Shown here piece by piece: positions 25,201 through 35,300 of a stretch of DNA of 64,000 nt. Position numbers and translations under genes: made by a program. Position 1 is the first letter of the stretch; every line of letters starts with the position of its first letter. The stretch is from contig NC_052664.1 of the NCBI RefSeq assembly GCF_016802725.1, positions 12,860,016 to 12,924,015 on the forward strand. The letters run 5' to 3'. The DNA comes from Solenopsis invicta. Lineage: Eukaryota; Arthropoda; Insecta; Hymenoptera; Formicidae. The notes beneath the pieces are model-generated. The model was not told the origin of the DNA. It made no database searches and saw nothing but the letters and a program-made list of their open reading frames with translations.

Positions 25201-27194
25201 ATTAAAGTTGAGCTCAAAGTTAATCTACATTGGTGAAAATGGACATTAGTCATTAAGGTTTTGCTTTGATCGTTATCAGCCTGTCTCGATTTTAATTGGG
25301 TTCCACAAATCACGATCTTATACTAATTATTATTTTTAGATAAAATATGATTTATGTTCTTTTCAAGTATCAAAGACTTGTTTTTTTTTTATTATTAAAA
25401 GAAATAAGATACTAGTATTATATTATATAACTATCTCTAAATCATCAAAATGAAATCAGTGAAATCTTATTGATTAGGCAGTTCTATATTTATAACTATA
25501 ATCTTTATAACTATGACTATTACTAATCTTTTAGTTCAGTCCTTTAGTTCATCTTAATGCATTGATTTATGATATTATTGAATAATACAGGAATTAGTAT
25601 TATTAATAAAAAACAGTGCATATATCGCTACATTATAATAGTTATATATATATATAATAGCATTGAAATTGAACTATTTATTATCTTTTAATGATAAGAC
25701 ACTGGTTTCAATTTAGAGAGCAAATAATTTTTTAAGAAAAAAACAATAATAAGTTTTAATAAATAAAAGTATATGAAAACAGAGTGAGAGAGGGAGGAGG
25801 AGAAAGAAATAGAGAGAGAGAGAGAGAGAGAGAGAATGTTCAAGATAATTTACGATTGGTTTTGCACTCGATCAGGAAGGTGGATCTTCGACAACTTGTG
25901 CGAACGTTTTCTGCTTTTAGGTTCTTGAAGAGACGATAAACATGAACCACTTCGACTCGTTCAAGAGGGCCGATGTGTACGCACTCGGTCTGATCCTCTG
26001 GGAGATCGCTAGACGTTGCAATGTCGGCGGGATTCACGACGAGTATCAGTTGCCCTTTTACGACTTGGTGCCTTCCGATCCAACTATCGAGGAAATGAGG
26101 AAAGTCGTGTGTACTGATCGACAGCGACCGTCGATACCGAATCGATGGCAATCGATCGAAGTGAGTATTGTAGTTAAAATCAGTTTAAATTTTCTCAAGA
26201 ATAATAATTTTTAACCGGTAAATTTTTTTGCTTCAATACTCATGTTTGTAAATTAACTTTTACATGACTTAAAAATGAAGTAAAATAAGATCTGATAATT
26301 TCGTATGCTTGGAAGTCACTGACTCGCGTAAAAGAAGCTCGGTCTGTCTTCTCTTCGCGTGTCACCTGGCGTGTGGCGCGACCGCGCCTCTTGATATGAT
26401 AATTATACATATAATTAATATATAACAATTATAATTATAACTCAATAAAATCATAACAATAATTGGAATAAAATGTAAATCTAAGAAATCATTACCCAGA
26501 GAGCAACGTGTCTGTATTTTTGCTGATATGTTGCTCACAATCATATCATATTTTGTTATCAAAATTGCAGCAACTGAGTTCATACTTGTTGGCAAATTCA
26601 TGCCTTCACAACATAACAACTTTATATATAGCATCTTGTCTGCAACTTTAAAATTGTTATCATCAAAATTTATGCTGTTACCATTATGTTATCATCATAA
26701 TTTATAGGCTCACACAATGTTGTCATATTGTGGCTAACGTAAGGTAATTTTGATGCTGCTATCTTGCCATTAAACTACTGGTAATACATATATATTATTG
26801 CCTGCGTGTTACTTCGGTAAATTTCATATTTATGACGACAAATATACAAGCTGCTAGCATAAGTAATCACAGATTTACTTAGACACAAATTTTACTTAGA
26901 TATGCTTGGTTCTGGGTATTAATTGAAAATTAAAATAATTAGCTAAAATTATATTTATAAAATTTTTACAAAAATTATAAAGTAAATTTACATAAAATTA
27001 ATTTTACATTTTTAATTTTACAAGAATACATTAGATTGATAATTAATTGACAATTTATTGTATCCATTTAGGCTTTGCAAGTAATGTCGAAAGTAATGAA
27101 GGAATGTTGGTATCACAATGCTGCCGCCAGGCTAACCGCACTCAGGATCAAGAAATCGCTCGCTAATTATGGCGCTATAGACGACCTGAAATAG
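4457..27194 (+). CDS. babo: baboon, Activin/TGF-beta type I receptor serine/threonine kinase (5' end missing; whole-gene entry)
   Basis: Single-pass membrane receptor kinase that, with a type II receptor, binds Activin-like ligands and phosphorylates R-Smads. Visible in order: the cysteine-rich ectodomain end (CC-x4-CN type, three alternative exons), a transmembrane segment, a GS box (TTSGSGSG) followed by LPLLVQR, and a complete kinase domain. The kinase shows the glycine loop GKGRFGEV, VAVKIF with the ATP-binding lysine, HRDLKSKN, DLG in place of DFG, and MAPE. The inter-strand loop ADNKDNGTW matches the ALK4/ALK5/Baboon type and not the BMP receptors Tkv/Sax. All splice phases agree; from the cassette's first cysteine to the stop is 441 residues with cassette 1 or 2 and 445 with cassette 3. 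The N-terminus lies outside the window. It is tail-to-tail with Prm. Confidence 0.93.
4615..8563 (+). other. babo intron between cassettes 1 and 2
   Basis: No supported exon. It holds an imperfect hairpin at 6791-6862 and a GC-richer patch at about 7140-7700 with open frames on both strands and no recognisable product. Confidence 0.7.
6791..6862. repeat. Imperfect inverted repeat (hairpin)
   Basis: The left arm contains CTGTGTGTAATAACTAAATTTTAG and the right arm reads back as CTGTGTGTATATAGTAGCTAAATTTTAG. The arms are about 25-30 nt with small bulges and a short loop. It lies between babo cassettes 1 and 2. Confidence 0.6.
8564..8721 (+). CDS. babo: babo alternative ectodomain exon, cassette 2
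   Basis: 158-nt exon, the same length and phase as cassette 1. It opens with CVLKHLPP and contains IFCMTS, a glycosylation site NTT, and the signature ECCNKEDFCNRDLKP. Acceptor is GAAG before GTGCG; donor is GAAG before GTATAG. The pyrimidine tract is poor, which suits regulated inclusion. The 200 bases upstream (8345-8560) are GC-richer than ordinary intron and may hold splicing control elements. Confidence 0.88.
8722..13322 (+). other. babo intron between cassettes 2 and 3
   Basis: AT-rich intron with no supported exon. It contains a long TA microsatellite (10349-10391). A short CC-containing frame near 9696 was examined as a fourth cassette and rejected. Confidence 0.7.
10349..10391. repeat. 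TA dinucleotide microsatellite
   Basis: Uninterrupted TA run of about 43 nt inside the babo cassette region. Confidence 0.95.
13323..13492 (+). CDS. babo: babo alternative ectodomain exon, cassette 3
   Basis: 170-nt exon (12 nt longer than the others, same phase). It opens with CYNKMNFFP and contains VWCTTNST (N-glycosylation site NST) and ACCDHSDYCNRDLRP. Acceptor TTTTCCCAG is the strongest of the three. The phase-compatible donor is GAGAG followed by GTCGGT, a weak site. A better-looking GTATTC at 13500 would break the frame with the transmembrane exon. The 3' boundary is therefore chosen by phase. Confidence 0.86.
13970..14039. repeat. Direct repeat, two 21-nt copies
   Basis: The word beginning GTTATTAGCAAAATG occurs at 13970-13990 and again, identical over 21 nt, at 14019-14039. 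The intervening 28 nt are partly similar (GGCATTAATA motifs). It is probably a local duplication. Confidence 0.75.
18442..18520. repeat. Nested inverted repeats
   Basis: The outer arms GGTAAGGTTA (18442-18451) and TAACCTTACC (18511-18520) are perfect complements. Inside them ATCACGAT and ATCGTGAT (18451-18458, 18473-18480) also pair. This could form a branched stem in the babo pre-mRNA. Confidence 0.6.
20429..20662 (+). CDS. babo: babo transmembrane and GS-box exon
   Basis: 234-nt constant exon. It encodes a short juxtamembrane stretch (SSSGEDATWVTWK), a hydrophobic membrane segment from about MALTIAVP to VVVMIFYHIY, a basic stop-transfer MTKKRPARH, then TIRDMLEMTTSGSGS. The serines of the GS box are the usual targets of the type II receptor. 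It begins with two bases completing the codon left by any of the three cassettes and ends with one base completed at 23098. Acceptor GCCGAAAG is weak; donor CAG/GTAGGT is good. Confidence 0.92.
21108..22177. mobile_element. MITE-like or degraded DNA element with imperfect terminal inverted repeats
   Basis: The left end, GTTACGGACAATTTGATTAA, is mirrored at 22120-22177, whose reverse complement begins GTTACGGGAAATTTGAGTAA. Similarity continues for about 45-50 nt (shared AATTATACA and AATGA words). An internal inverted pair around 21700-21850 shares the word AGATATAATC. It has no recognisable transposase. Simple-sequence repeats abut both ends, so target-site duplications cannot be read cleanly. 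Confidence 0.55.
22178..22240. repeat. TA-rich microsatellite
   Basis: Compound TA/TACA run directly abutting the right end of the inverted-repeat element. Confidence 0.85.
23098..23328 (+). CDS. babo: babo kinase exon: end of GS box, glycine loop, catalytic lysine
   Basis: 231 nt. It starts in the GS-box tail with GLPLLVQRSIARQI, the region where FKBP12 binds in vertebrate type I receptors. It then gives IGKGRFGEVWRG (nucleotide-binding loop), VAVKIF (ATP-binding lysine), the alpha-C glutamate region FREAEIYQ, and LGFIAADNK. It ends inside the Smad-specificity loop, which continues in the next exon. Acceptor is CAAGTAG; donor is AAAG/GTGCAT. Confidence 0.93.
23329..24258 (+). other. babo intron splitting the L45 loop
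   Basis: 930-nt AT-rich intron with no other feature seen. Confidence 0.85.
24259..24599 (+). CDS. babo: babo kinase exon: L45 loop, catalytic loop, activation segment
   Basis: 341 nt. It continues the loop as DNGTWTQLWL, followed by DYHEKGSLFDYLN, the catalytic loop HRDLKSKNILV, GDLGLAARHD (DLG as usual in type I receptors) and NNRVGTKRYMAPE. Acceptor is TTTTCAG; donor is GAG/GTAATT, phase 0. The ADNKDNGTW loop assembled across this junction is the type that recruits the Activin/TGF-beta R-Smad (Smox in flies). Confidence 0.94.
25109..25249. mobile_element. Foldback MITE-like element (about 65-bp arms)
   Basis: The left arm (about 25109-25178) and the reverse complement of the right arm (about 25181-25249) agree over most of their length, sharing TCTATTTTCA/TCCATTTTCA, then CAATGTAGATTAACTTTGA, then TTATC and CCTTTTC/CTTTTCC-type ends. 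The loop is almost absent. This is the structure of a nonautonomous foldback MITE. Transcribed within babo it would form a long double-stranded hairpin. Confidence 0.75.
25811..25835. repeat. AG dinucleotide microsatellite
   Basis: An AG run of about 12 units on the transcribed (plus) strand, roughly 85 nt before the acceptor of the kinase C-lobe exon. Confidence 0.9.
25921..26160 (+). CDS. babo: babo kinase C-lobe exon
   Basis: 240 nt, phase 0 at both ends. It encodes MNHFDSFKRADVYALGLILW, EIARRCNVGG, DEYQLPFYDLVPSDP and RQRPSIPNRW, all typical Activin-type I receptor C-lobe motifs. Acceptor is CTTTTAG; donor is GAA/GTGAGT. An (AG)n run lies about 85 nt upstream of the acceptor. Confidence 0.94.
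26161..27071 (+). other. babo last intron
   Basis: 911-nt intron. A moderately GC-rich piece near 26300-26390 and a stretch with repeated TGTTATCA words (26540-26770) are visible; neither codes for anything recognisable. Confidence 0.8.
27072..27194 (+). CDS. babo: babo last coding exon
   Basis: 123 nt including the TAG stop. It encodes ALQVMSKVMKECWYHNAAAR and LTALRIKKSLANYG, ending DDLK. The ECW and RLTALRIKK motifs close the kinase domain in this family. Acceptor is CATTTAG. Confidence 0.94.
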   Translation, partial: ALQVMSKVMKECWYHNAAARLTALRIKKSLANYGAIDDLK

Positions 27195-27701
27195 ATTAAG
27201 TCGAGCTCTGTCGCTGAGCTCTTCGAAGGAAAAGCTACAAAAATCGATTGGATTATTTACGTGAACATTGCTACTTTGAAATTCGATGCGATAGAGCTTC
27301 CGGCAGAGTGAAGAAATATCTCGAGGAGTCGAGAAGAATCTGGAACAGACTGGCTGAAGATTCTTTCTTATGTGAGACTGGTCTCGACTTTCGAGTAAAG
27401 TACTGTATGAATAGAATTGATATCGCTTTGCAGAACTGTGAGTAGAGAAATAGAATGGATTTTTAAGCGTATTGATCGTTTCGAACGATTTGAACGTAGC
27501 GCGCGAGCTATAGAAAGAAACATTATTTCAGTCCCAATATATCGCGGCCTGATGATCGGTCACTCTGTTGAATGGGTCAACAGGCAATCGCAATACACGT
27601 TCGGTTAATCGAACGATCGCTCAATTATGCTCCACACACATTGACACACTGACACGTAAGAAACACATACCGCTATATATTTATTACAATAATACTAAGA
27701 T

Positions 27702-27707
27702 AATAAA
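27702..27707 (+). terminator. babo: Candidate proximal poly(A) signal of babo
   Basis: AATAAA about 510 nt after the stop codon, in AT-rich context. It is a common hexamer here, so this is position-based inference. Confidence 0.4.
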
Positions 27708-28218
27708 GTATACAAATTTATTATATAGCAACATTTATTGATTAATACTAATGATCAACAGTACTCGCATATACACACGTATATAATTATATATTACATA
27801 TATATATCCCCGTTATCTTGGAATAATCGATTCGATTAACCGAACCATATACAATTTGGGCGATCTTATAAACAAGTTACCTCAGTGAAACGATCACTGT
27901 GCTCGCGCAAGTATGCCGATTCGTCGGAAGTAATCGGAATGTCGCACAAGATTTAAACGTATCAATTTAGCTCCGACTGGATGTATTGGCAAATTATACG
28001 CGGAGAAAGTTACGACAGAAGAACATTTTTTTATCTCAGTTTCGAAGATTTGTCGTAAAAATTCGCTATTTTATCGCGGTGCGTGCAAAGATTAGAATTA
28101 CATTAAGAGCCTATATTATGCATCATGTTATACAAAAGAAATGCATCTTGCAATGCAATGTCTTTTGGTTTTTCTTTTTCTGGGAAAAAAAGTGCCGAGT
28201 TTGTCGATAAAAATGATT

Positions 28219-28472
28219 ATACAGGGTAGATAGGAAAACCGGACAACCGATTGACAACGGTGTCCAATAGAATCAGATAATTTCAGATGAGGCCGATTTT
28301 ATCGTCAAAAACAAAAAATTCTCTCGTGAATGCATTATGCATTAGTGAATGCTTATGCATCTCTGACGAAATTGACTGATGAGACTGTTAACAAGAATGT
28401 TCACCCTTCCTCTTGTGTGAGGTATCGTGAAACTTTGGCACATCGTCCGGTTTTATTTGTCGACCCTATACG
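28219..28472. mobile_element. Possible MITE with short terminal inverted repeats
   Basis: The left end, TATACAGGGTAGATAGG followed by AAAACCGGAC, is mirrored on the right, whose reverse complement reads TATAGGGTCGACAAAT then AAAACCGGAC. It is about 250 nt long with no ORF, within the presumed long babo 3' UTR. The ends are only partly matching, so the element call is tentative. Confidence 0.45.
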
Positions 28473-29160
28473 TATACTCTTAATATAGTAGATACATACG
28501 AATGTTTTGCTCAAGATGAATATTTTTGCGTAATCATACGGAAAGTGAGCGCAATACGCAATGATACGATAAAGATTTTGAAGTGAGTTTTTTTTTTGTA
28601 ATGCAGGAAAGCTGAAATTGAAAGATTTAGCTCAAAAGCGCGCGTGTATCATGGCGTGAAAGAAACGTGAGAGCATGAGAAGCGTGTGAGAATGTAACGA
28701 AAGTTGAACTAGGATTTGGTACAAGAAAAAAAGGAAAAGTGGAAACCAAATTTGATAAGAAAAGGAAATCATTGGAGAATTCATATTTACAAGTATTTTT
28801 TGCATTTTGAGTAAAGAAAAGTACGCACGTACGAGCGGATATGAGTATCGATTGCGTATATCAGGCGAGCAGATGTAGTTGGGCAAGAAGAAATCAATTG
28901 ATATTGCAGTTGCGAACTTTTGAGACAACTTCTTAAACATGTTTGCTACTTCTTTTTTAATAATGCGATCTTTTTAACAATGGAAAATATCGCAGACAAA
29001 TTTTCTGCATGTGTTTATGAACTAAAAAAATATTAAGAAAAGTTTAATGTTAAAATGTAGTTATTAAACAAGAAATGTAAGATAATATAAGATTGTGTAT
29101 ATAAGAAAACAATAATATTTTATAAAAAAATTAAATAAAGAAACAGTATTTTTAAGATTG

Positions 29161-31455
29161 GTTTCTTCTGGCACAACCATGTTCAAGTGCTTTTTGGATT
29201 ATTTCTTATTGCGTTCTATCAACGTTGAAGAAACTCATCTGTTTGTCGAATGCTGTTTTATAAAAATTTCTTTTATTTAAAGTTTTGAACGTAGAATTTT
29301 CATATAAATTTACATCTACGCACTGTATTTTAATGGGTTGAAAAGCAATCATAGTGCTTGAAGTAAGTATATAACTTTTGATATACCGTGAGACTAAGAA
29401 TGCGATGAGTATGCGTATGGGATGTCTTTTTGTGGAACATAATTATATAATTCTTGGTGAAGAACAGGAGAAACTGTTTATTTATCCGCAAACGGGGATT
29501 CTCCTCTTCTTCAACAGGTAATGGATTGTACCGATAATAGTGTATAGTGTATACTTCTTTAACAAAGTAAGAGAGGAATATGAAAGACGATTTATTCGGG
29601 ATGAAAGATAGCAAGCGAGCAAAGCGTGCGATAGAAGAGAACAAGAAAATAAGAATCTTCGTCATCCAATAGTCAACGTAGAAGTTTGCGAAGTTACAAT
29701 TATCATAATTATAGACGATGAACGGAGGGTCCTTTGAACATATAATCGTATTTTTGTATTGTTTTTTAACGGTGACGTTGATCGAACGTCGTAATAATTT
29801 TCCACTTCCGTTTTTACATGCAATGTTCCGACCCAGCTGCATGATTTTATAACAAGAGTACTACACTTAGTTGCTTATATGAATCAGTGCTGATAATTTT
29901 TAATTTATGTGATTAACACAATTTAATTTGAATGATATGAAAGATTATAAAAATTAAGTCATAAAAGACAAATTTTGTAGTCTCTAAATTTCTTCGAGAA
30001 AAATCTTACTTAAAATAAACGAAAATTTAGTCTACTGGATAGTAAAATTACTGCCATTTGTAATAGATTAAAATAGGATTTTTTATATGAGTGAATATTT
30101 ACCTCCAATAAAAAGTAACTCTTTTGAATTAATATTTTATTCCATTAGAATAAATAATTTATTCCATTAGAGAAATTTAAATATAATTTAATTTTTATCA
30201 GCTATACTAATTTCAATATTTTGAAATCGACAATCTTAGCATTAGATTCATATTCAGTGTCATGAAAAACTTCTATGCATAAATTTTGGCAAAAATTTGG
30301 ATATTTAAAAAATTTTAACATCCATCATATTAAATCTATTTTGAATGTATCAATTTTGATATTGGATTCGTATTCAACGTTCAACAAACTTAAAGAAATA
30401 ACTAGTCTTGTTTTGGAACTTAAAAAATGTCATTTCTTTTTGTTGAATTATATAATTGAAATAAAGTGTTTTTAATAAAATTGTTATTAATATTAAAATA
30501 TAAATATGTATTTATTTTATGTTAAAAATCTTAAAAAATATTGTATATATTAATTATAATATATGAATTTTTTTCTGTTTTAAATACAATTGTTAAAATA
30601 ATAAATACAAAATAGTTTTTTGCTTAATATATTTATAAATATGTTATCGCACAAATTAAGAATAATCAGCGCTGCAGTGTTGCAATAGAAATGTTCTTTA
30701 CTGATAGATAAAATGTCTGTAAAAATTAATTTTGTATATTAGTATTCAGAAAATGCTTGAAAAAGACCAAGATAAGATGAAGCAATGAATCATAAATACG
30801 ATTTAATTGCTCTGGAGTGACGTTATGCGCTCGTCGTGGATTGCAATTTGCTGAAAGACTGAGAATTTAACGATTGATTAGTAAATAGTAAATAATTTAG
30901 GATGAAGACATTTACCCTTACCTTCAAGTTAATTGACATAACTTGACCATTAATATTAATTCAGAATAGTTTATTTACATTTTTCACATAATTTTTAATT
31001 AAAATTGAATCTTTTTTTAAATTGCTTATAATTAACAAAATGAGACAAATTCTTGAACTTTTTTAAATTTAATTTTTTATAAATTTAATTTTTTTATTCA
31101 GATGAGCTTCAAATAAAGTATAGGATTAAAAATTGCTATTGCTTTGTAATTTTATTTTTTTTTGTAGACAAATATTTGTGTAATATTTTTCAATATTTTG
31201 TTATCAAAATTAAATTTTAAATTTATATTTAAACAGTTAATTTGATTTAATGATTTTTTGTTATTTATTTTTCATCAATAAAAAATAGAAATAAGACTGA
31301 GCTGTCTTAAAGCTATTTAGATATTTTTACACTTTTTAACTTTTTTCCTTAGGATAAATATGAAATTTCAGACAAAGTTTTTTATTCATATTACAATAAA
31401 ATTTTTAAACTTTTGATCTTCATCATAAGCATCATCTTAGATTTAGTAATAACTA
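29161..31455. other. Intergenic, AT-rich
   Basis: From about 29330 to 29850 the composition is slightly less AT-rich and a minus-strand 170-codon open frame exists, but it has no recognisable domain and may be a tail of babo's 3' UTR read backwards. The rest is featureless. Confidence 0.5.
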
Positions 31456-32346
31456 ACACATCAATAAGTCCCAGGACTAACTACTAAAACAACATCTTTT
31501 TGGCAAAATTCTTCTTTATTCATCAACATAGTCTCCTTCAAATGCGATACATTTATTCCAACGCTTTTCTAACTTTTCTATGCCGATTGTGTAGAACGAT
31601 TTATCTTTTCCTCAAAGTAGGCATTAGTTTCGGCAATCACTTCTTCATTCGAGCCAAATCTCTTTCTTTGGAGCATCTTTTTGATGTCTGCGAACAGCCA
31701 ATAGTCGCTAGGGGCCAATTCTGGTGAATATGGTGGGTGCGGAAGCAGTGGGAAGCCTAATTCGTGCATCACAACCAATGACTTGTTTTTGCACCATTGT
31801 GAGAAAATGCGGCACCCATTTGAAAACAAGCTTTCTTATCCCCAAATGTTCATGCAAAATAGTGTGCACTACCAAATGATATCTTCAGCTATTTGACACA
31901 ACTTCTCTTTGCGATTGTCAATTACGATTTGGAGAGTTTTTTTTTTATATTTTCTGGAATAACAGCCTCTTTTGGACGACCAACGCGTTCAGCTTCATTT
32001 GTGTCTGTACGACCACCTCTGAACTTCAGAGCAAACCACCGACAAATGGTTGCTTTCGACAGAGCAGAGTCCTGATAACACTTTTCAAGCCATTACTGAG
32101 CTTGAACAGTTTTTTTTTCCATTAAATAGCAATGTTTGATCAACACAGGAACCTCAGTTTTTTCCATTTTTTTTTTGAAAAGTATAAAACTAGTGTCACT
32201 TAAACCACTGTAGTTTTATAACAAATGGTCGAAATGTCATAAAATTTTACGTATTGTTTGAAGGTTGATACTAACCAAAAATTGTTTTGAAGTGTCGTTA
32301 GAGGCGCTATTTGTTGGTTAGTCCTGGAACTTATTGATTGATATGT
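31456..32346 (-). mobile_element. Internally deleted mariner-family transposon
   Basis: 891 nt bounded by inverted ends. The left end begins ACACATCAATAAGTCCCAGG; the reverse complement of the right end is ACATATCAATCAATAAGTTCC then AGGACTAAC. The two differ by a TCAA indel and point changes. TA dinucleotides lie immediately outside both ends (31454-31455, 32347-32348), the mariner/Tc1 target duplication. Full-length mariners are about 1.3 kb, so roughly 0.4 kb is missing from the middle. The copy is nonautonomous. Confidence 0.88.
31578..32167 (-). pseudogene. Mariner transposase remnant
   Basis: Reads on the minus strand. The N-terminal piece starts at an ATG near 32167 and retains helix-turn-helix words such as CRWFALKFRGG, with in-frame stops. 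After a jump the C-terminal piece (31578-31829) carries LPHPPYSPELAPSDYWLF and KRFGSNEEVIAET, the region of the third catalytic aspartate. The segments with the first two catalytic aspartates (normally near TMDETW and HQDNAP) are absent. No activity is expected. Confidence 0.88.
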
Positions 32347-32348
32347 TA

Positions 32349-35300
32349 TTTAGAAATGGTTTGGGAATGTGTCTGCTATAAACTGGAAACAATAATAGTT
32401 ACCGACATACACATCGTACGATTCTTAACAAATTGTCACTTCGAGAAAGCGAGCTTGAATTTTTACTCGCTCTCATACATTCCTGTTACAACATGTAGGT
32501 TAATTTAACATACGTAAATAACTATAGTCTATGCATTGGTGAAGTTTTGCGATAATGTTTTGCACAGTGCAAATCTGTCGACGTGACGCAAGCTTAATCA
32601 ATGTCTCCTTTACAGCTGTTTCTATACTGCTAGTACAACTCTCTGTGCCAATACCTGACCGAGTATTAATTAAAAAGAGAGACAGGATAATAAAATACGT
32701 TATATTTCCACACAAGTTACACTTACTCCCCAATGAAGAAAAATATCTTTAGCATTGATTCTTGTCCATTATTATACAAATTTTAAGCGAAATAAATTTG
32801 GTGGACATTATAAAAAAAGCTTTAAAGATTAAATATATTATAACATCAGAATCTCTGCTAAATAACATTTTTTTTTTAACAATAATATTAGATCGACGAA
32901 AATATCAAACATAAAAATGAGAAAGCCAATATCAGTTATTGCGATAAATATCACTATATGCCTCTGTAATTGAATCAAGATGCCGGCACAGAAAGATCCA
33001 GGTTTCAATCCTGATTGATATGTTATTTTTTTGCAATAAATTCTTTACAGTTTTTTTTTAAATATTTATGATTATAAAAATTATTAAATTGCTCGTTAGT
33101 TTAATTTATGATATTACGTATTTGAGTTCAGTTAAGGACTGTCGCTAGATTGGTAGATATGCGGCAGACAATTTATGTGAGCTAAAATTGTAAAAAGTGT
33201 AAAAAGAGTTATTATTAAACACCAAGATCACTGCAAGACCGATATTAGACCTCTTATTTTTATGTTACAATTTTTTTAGTTTACGTATATTTAGCAGATG
33301 GTATATTCAATGTTATTTAATTGATTAATTCAAATCGGTATATCCACTTGACAGAATTAAAATTTGAATTTGTTGAAACAAAAAGATATTTTTCTTCCTT
33401 AAATACATAATCATTGCCTATATTTCCGGGCGACGATATCGACGTCACTCCTGAATTTGTTTTAATGTCAATTGAATAATCAATTGCAACTGGGTCGCCG
33501 AATTGTCGAACAGTCTGAACTTATATCTATCTGACGAATGCCGAACTGCCAAATAATATTTCAATTTCTGAATCCTTTTTCCGCTCCGTACCGTTTAAGC
33601 CTCCCTACACAACTTGTACAAAAGAGTAACAATAAATTAGAAGAAAACGTTGAACAGGTGGCATTATGCCAACATTGATTCCGATAGAAGGAAGAAACTT
33701 GTACCTTTAAGGCGATTTAACGTCTATTTTGTTTTACGCTTTAGATGATACCAGTGTTTATAACGATTACCGGTGGAGAAAAAAAACTTGTTATCGAAGA
33801 AAGTCGCATTGTCCTGATACTTTATGTTATAGGTGTTAAATGAAGCTATATTAAATATATTTTAGAGATATTCTATTTTAAGTCAGAAAAATCAGAGAAT
33901 TTTGATTACACAGATTACATTAACTATGCTATTTATATTGTGTTTGCTGTGTGATACAACTGCATAAAATTTAGCTTCATAATATTTTCTTCTTTATAAA
34001 TAAGGAAATCATGTAACATAATAGTCGACATATTAATACAAGTTGTTTTGTAATATTTTTTGTTAATATTTAATTTATAAATAATTAATTTATTGTACCG
34101 CATTAAAAACCTTTTTTCTTCTTTTTTGTATTTATAAAAGAAGGATATTGTTTTCCTTCCAGAGAATTGATTCAATAGAAAATTTATATAATACTAGGTT
34201 AGAGAAAGGATATCGAAAACTTGTTCTGAATTTTACAGCTAAAAATGACTATTTGATTTAATCAGAACAGTGCGATTTTTTAATCAATAATATACTGCGC
34301 ATTATAATATTATACAAATATTATACAAATAAGTTAATTAGCGATTGCTAAAGGTTTATAGACCAAATATATTTTCCATTTATTTGGATGGTTTGGAGAA
34401 GATACTGCAAATTTTGATGAACGATTATACGACCTCCGAACAAAGAGCTTTTATTCTATTTATTTTTATCTAATATAATTAAACAAGTCTCTAATAATAA
34501 TTGCGATATTTTGTTTGTAGTTAATTATTGTTCTACCACTTTTTGTGTTGTTTGTTCTTTTGTAGCATTATTTACATTTAAAAGAATCAACTCTTACAAT
34601 TCTGTTGAATGTATATAGAATTTCAAATATTTGTTTAATCACAAAAAAACATGCTTGATTGTCATTAATTAAATTCTAAATATGTTAAAAAAATTGATCG
34701 TGATTTTGTCATAATTTATCGTCTATTTCTTTCGTTATTTCATTGTTGTCTAAATTATAATTTATTATTATTTTATTTATCCCTTTATTTGTAAATGAAA
34801 TTTATGATAAAGAAGAATACAAAAGCTTCCAAATTAAATTGCTTGTACATGCAATTTTTTATTTCTTTTTTTTTTAAGTATGTTATTTAGAAGAAATATC
34901 TATTAGTAATACTACTAGCGAGGATAAGTTCATTGTTTCATCATTGCTATATCACAATCTCTATTCTCTGTGTTTCCCATGTTTATTGTATAATACTCTG
35001 TACATAATGGTGTAAATGTTCATCATCGACAACTTATATATGGATAGAATGCGCACTTGTAATTTTCGTAACGGGTGGGTGAGTTGGTGAATGGTATTGT
35101 TTTATCTTTGATTACTCGTAATGTTTGTAATGGACATGTCGCGTCTCCTCTATTTTTCCATCTGCTCTCAAATATATCGCGATGAATATAGTGTCACAGA
35201 AGGTTGTTGCTGTTAAAGGTTTATCTCGAAATAAAAGAAATTTGCGAAGTGTTGGCGACTCGTAATGTAATAGAAATAAAAGAATAATAAGTCAGAGAGT

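Larger units (their letters stand above)
24600..25920 (+). other. babo intron with foldback element and AG repeat
   Basis: Contains the long hairpin at 25109-25249 and the AG repeat at 25811-25835. No coding sequence is seen. Confidence 0.8.
27195..29160 (+). other. babo: babo 3' untranslated region (extent uncertain)
   Basis: Sequence after the TAG is less AT-rich than introns, as expected for an exon. Candidate poly(A) signals AATAAA lie at 27702-27707 and 29134-29139, so a short (about 0.5 kb) and a long (about 2 kb) 3' UTR are both possible. Short open frames here are not recognisable proteins. A terminal-inverted-repeat piece lies at 28219-28472. Confidence 0.55.

Noticed and set aside
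29330..29842. 170-codon minus-strand open frame
   Set aside because: No recognisable domain, low-complexity segments, and AT-driven amino acid use. It probably opens by chance in or near the babo 3' UTR.
32960..33030. A GGTTTCAATCC word resembling a tRNA T-arm
   Set aside because: No acceptor stem, D-arm or anticodon arm can be folded around it.
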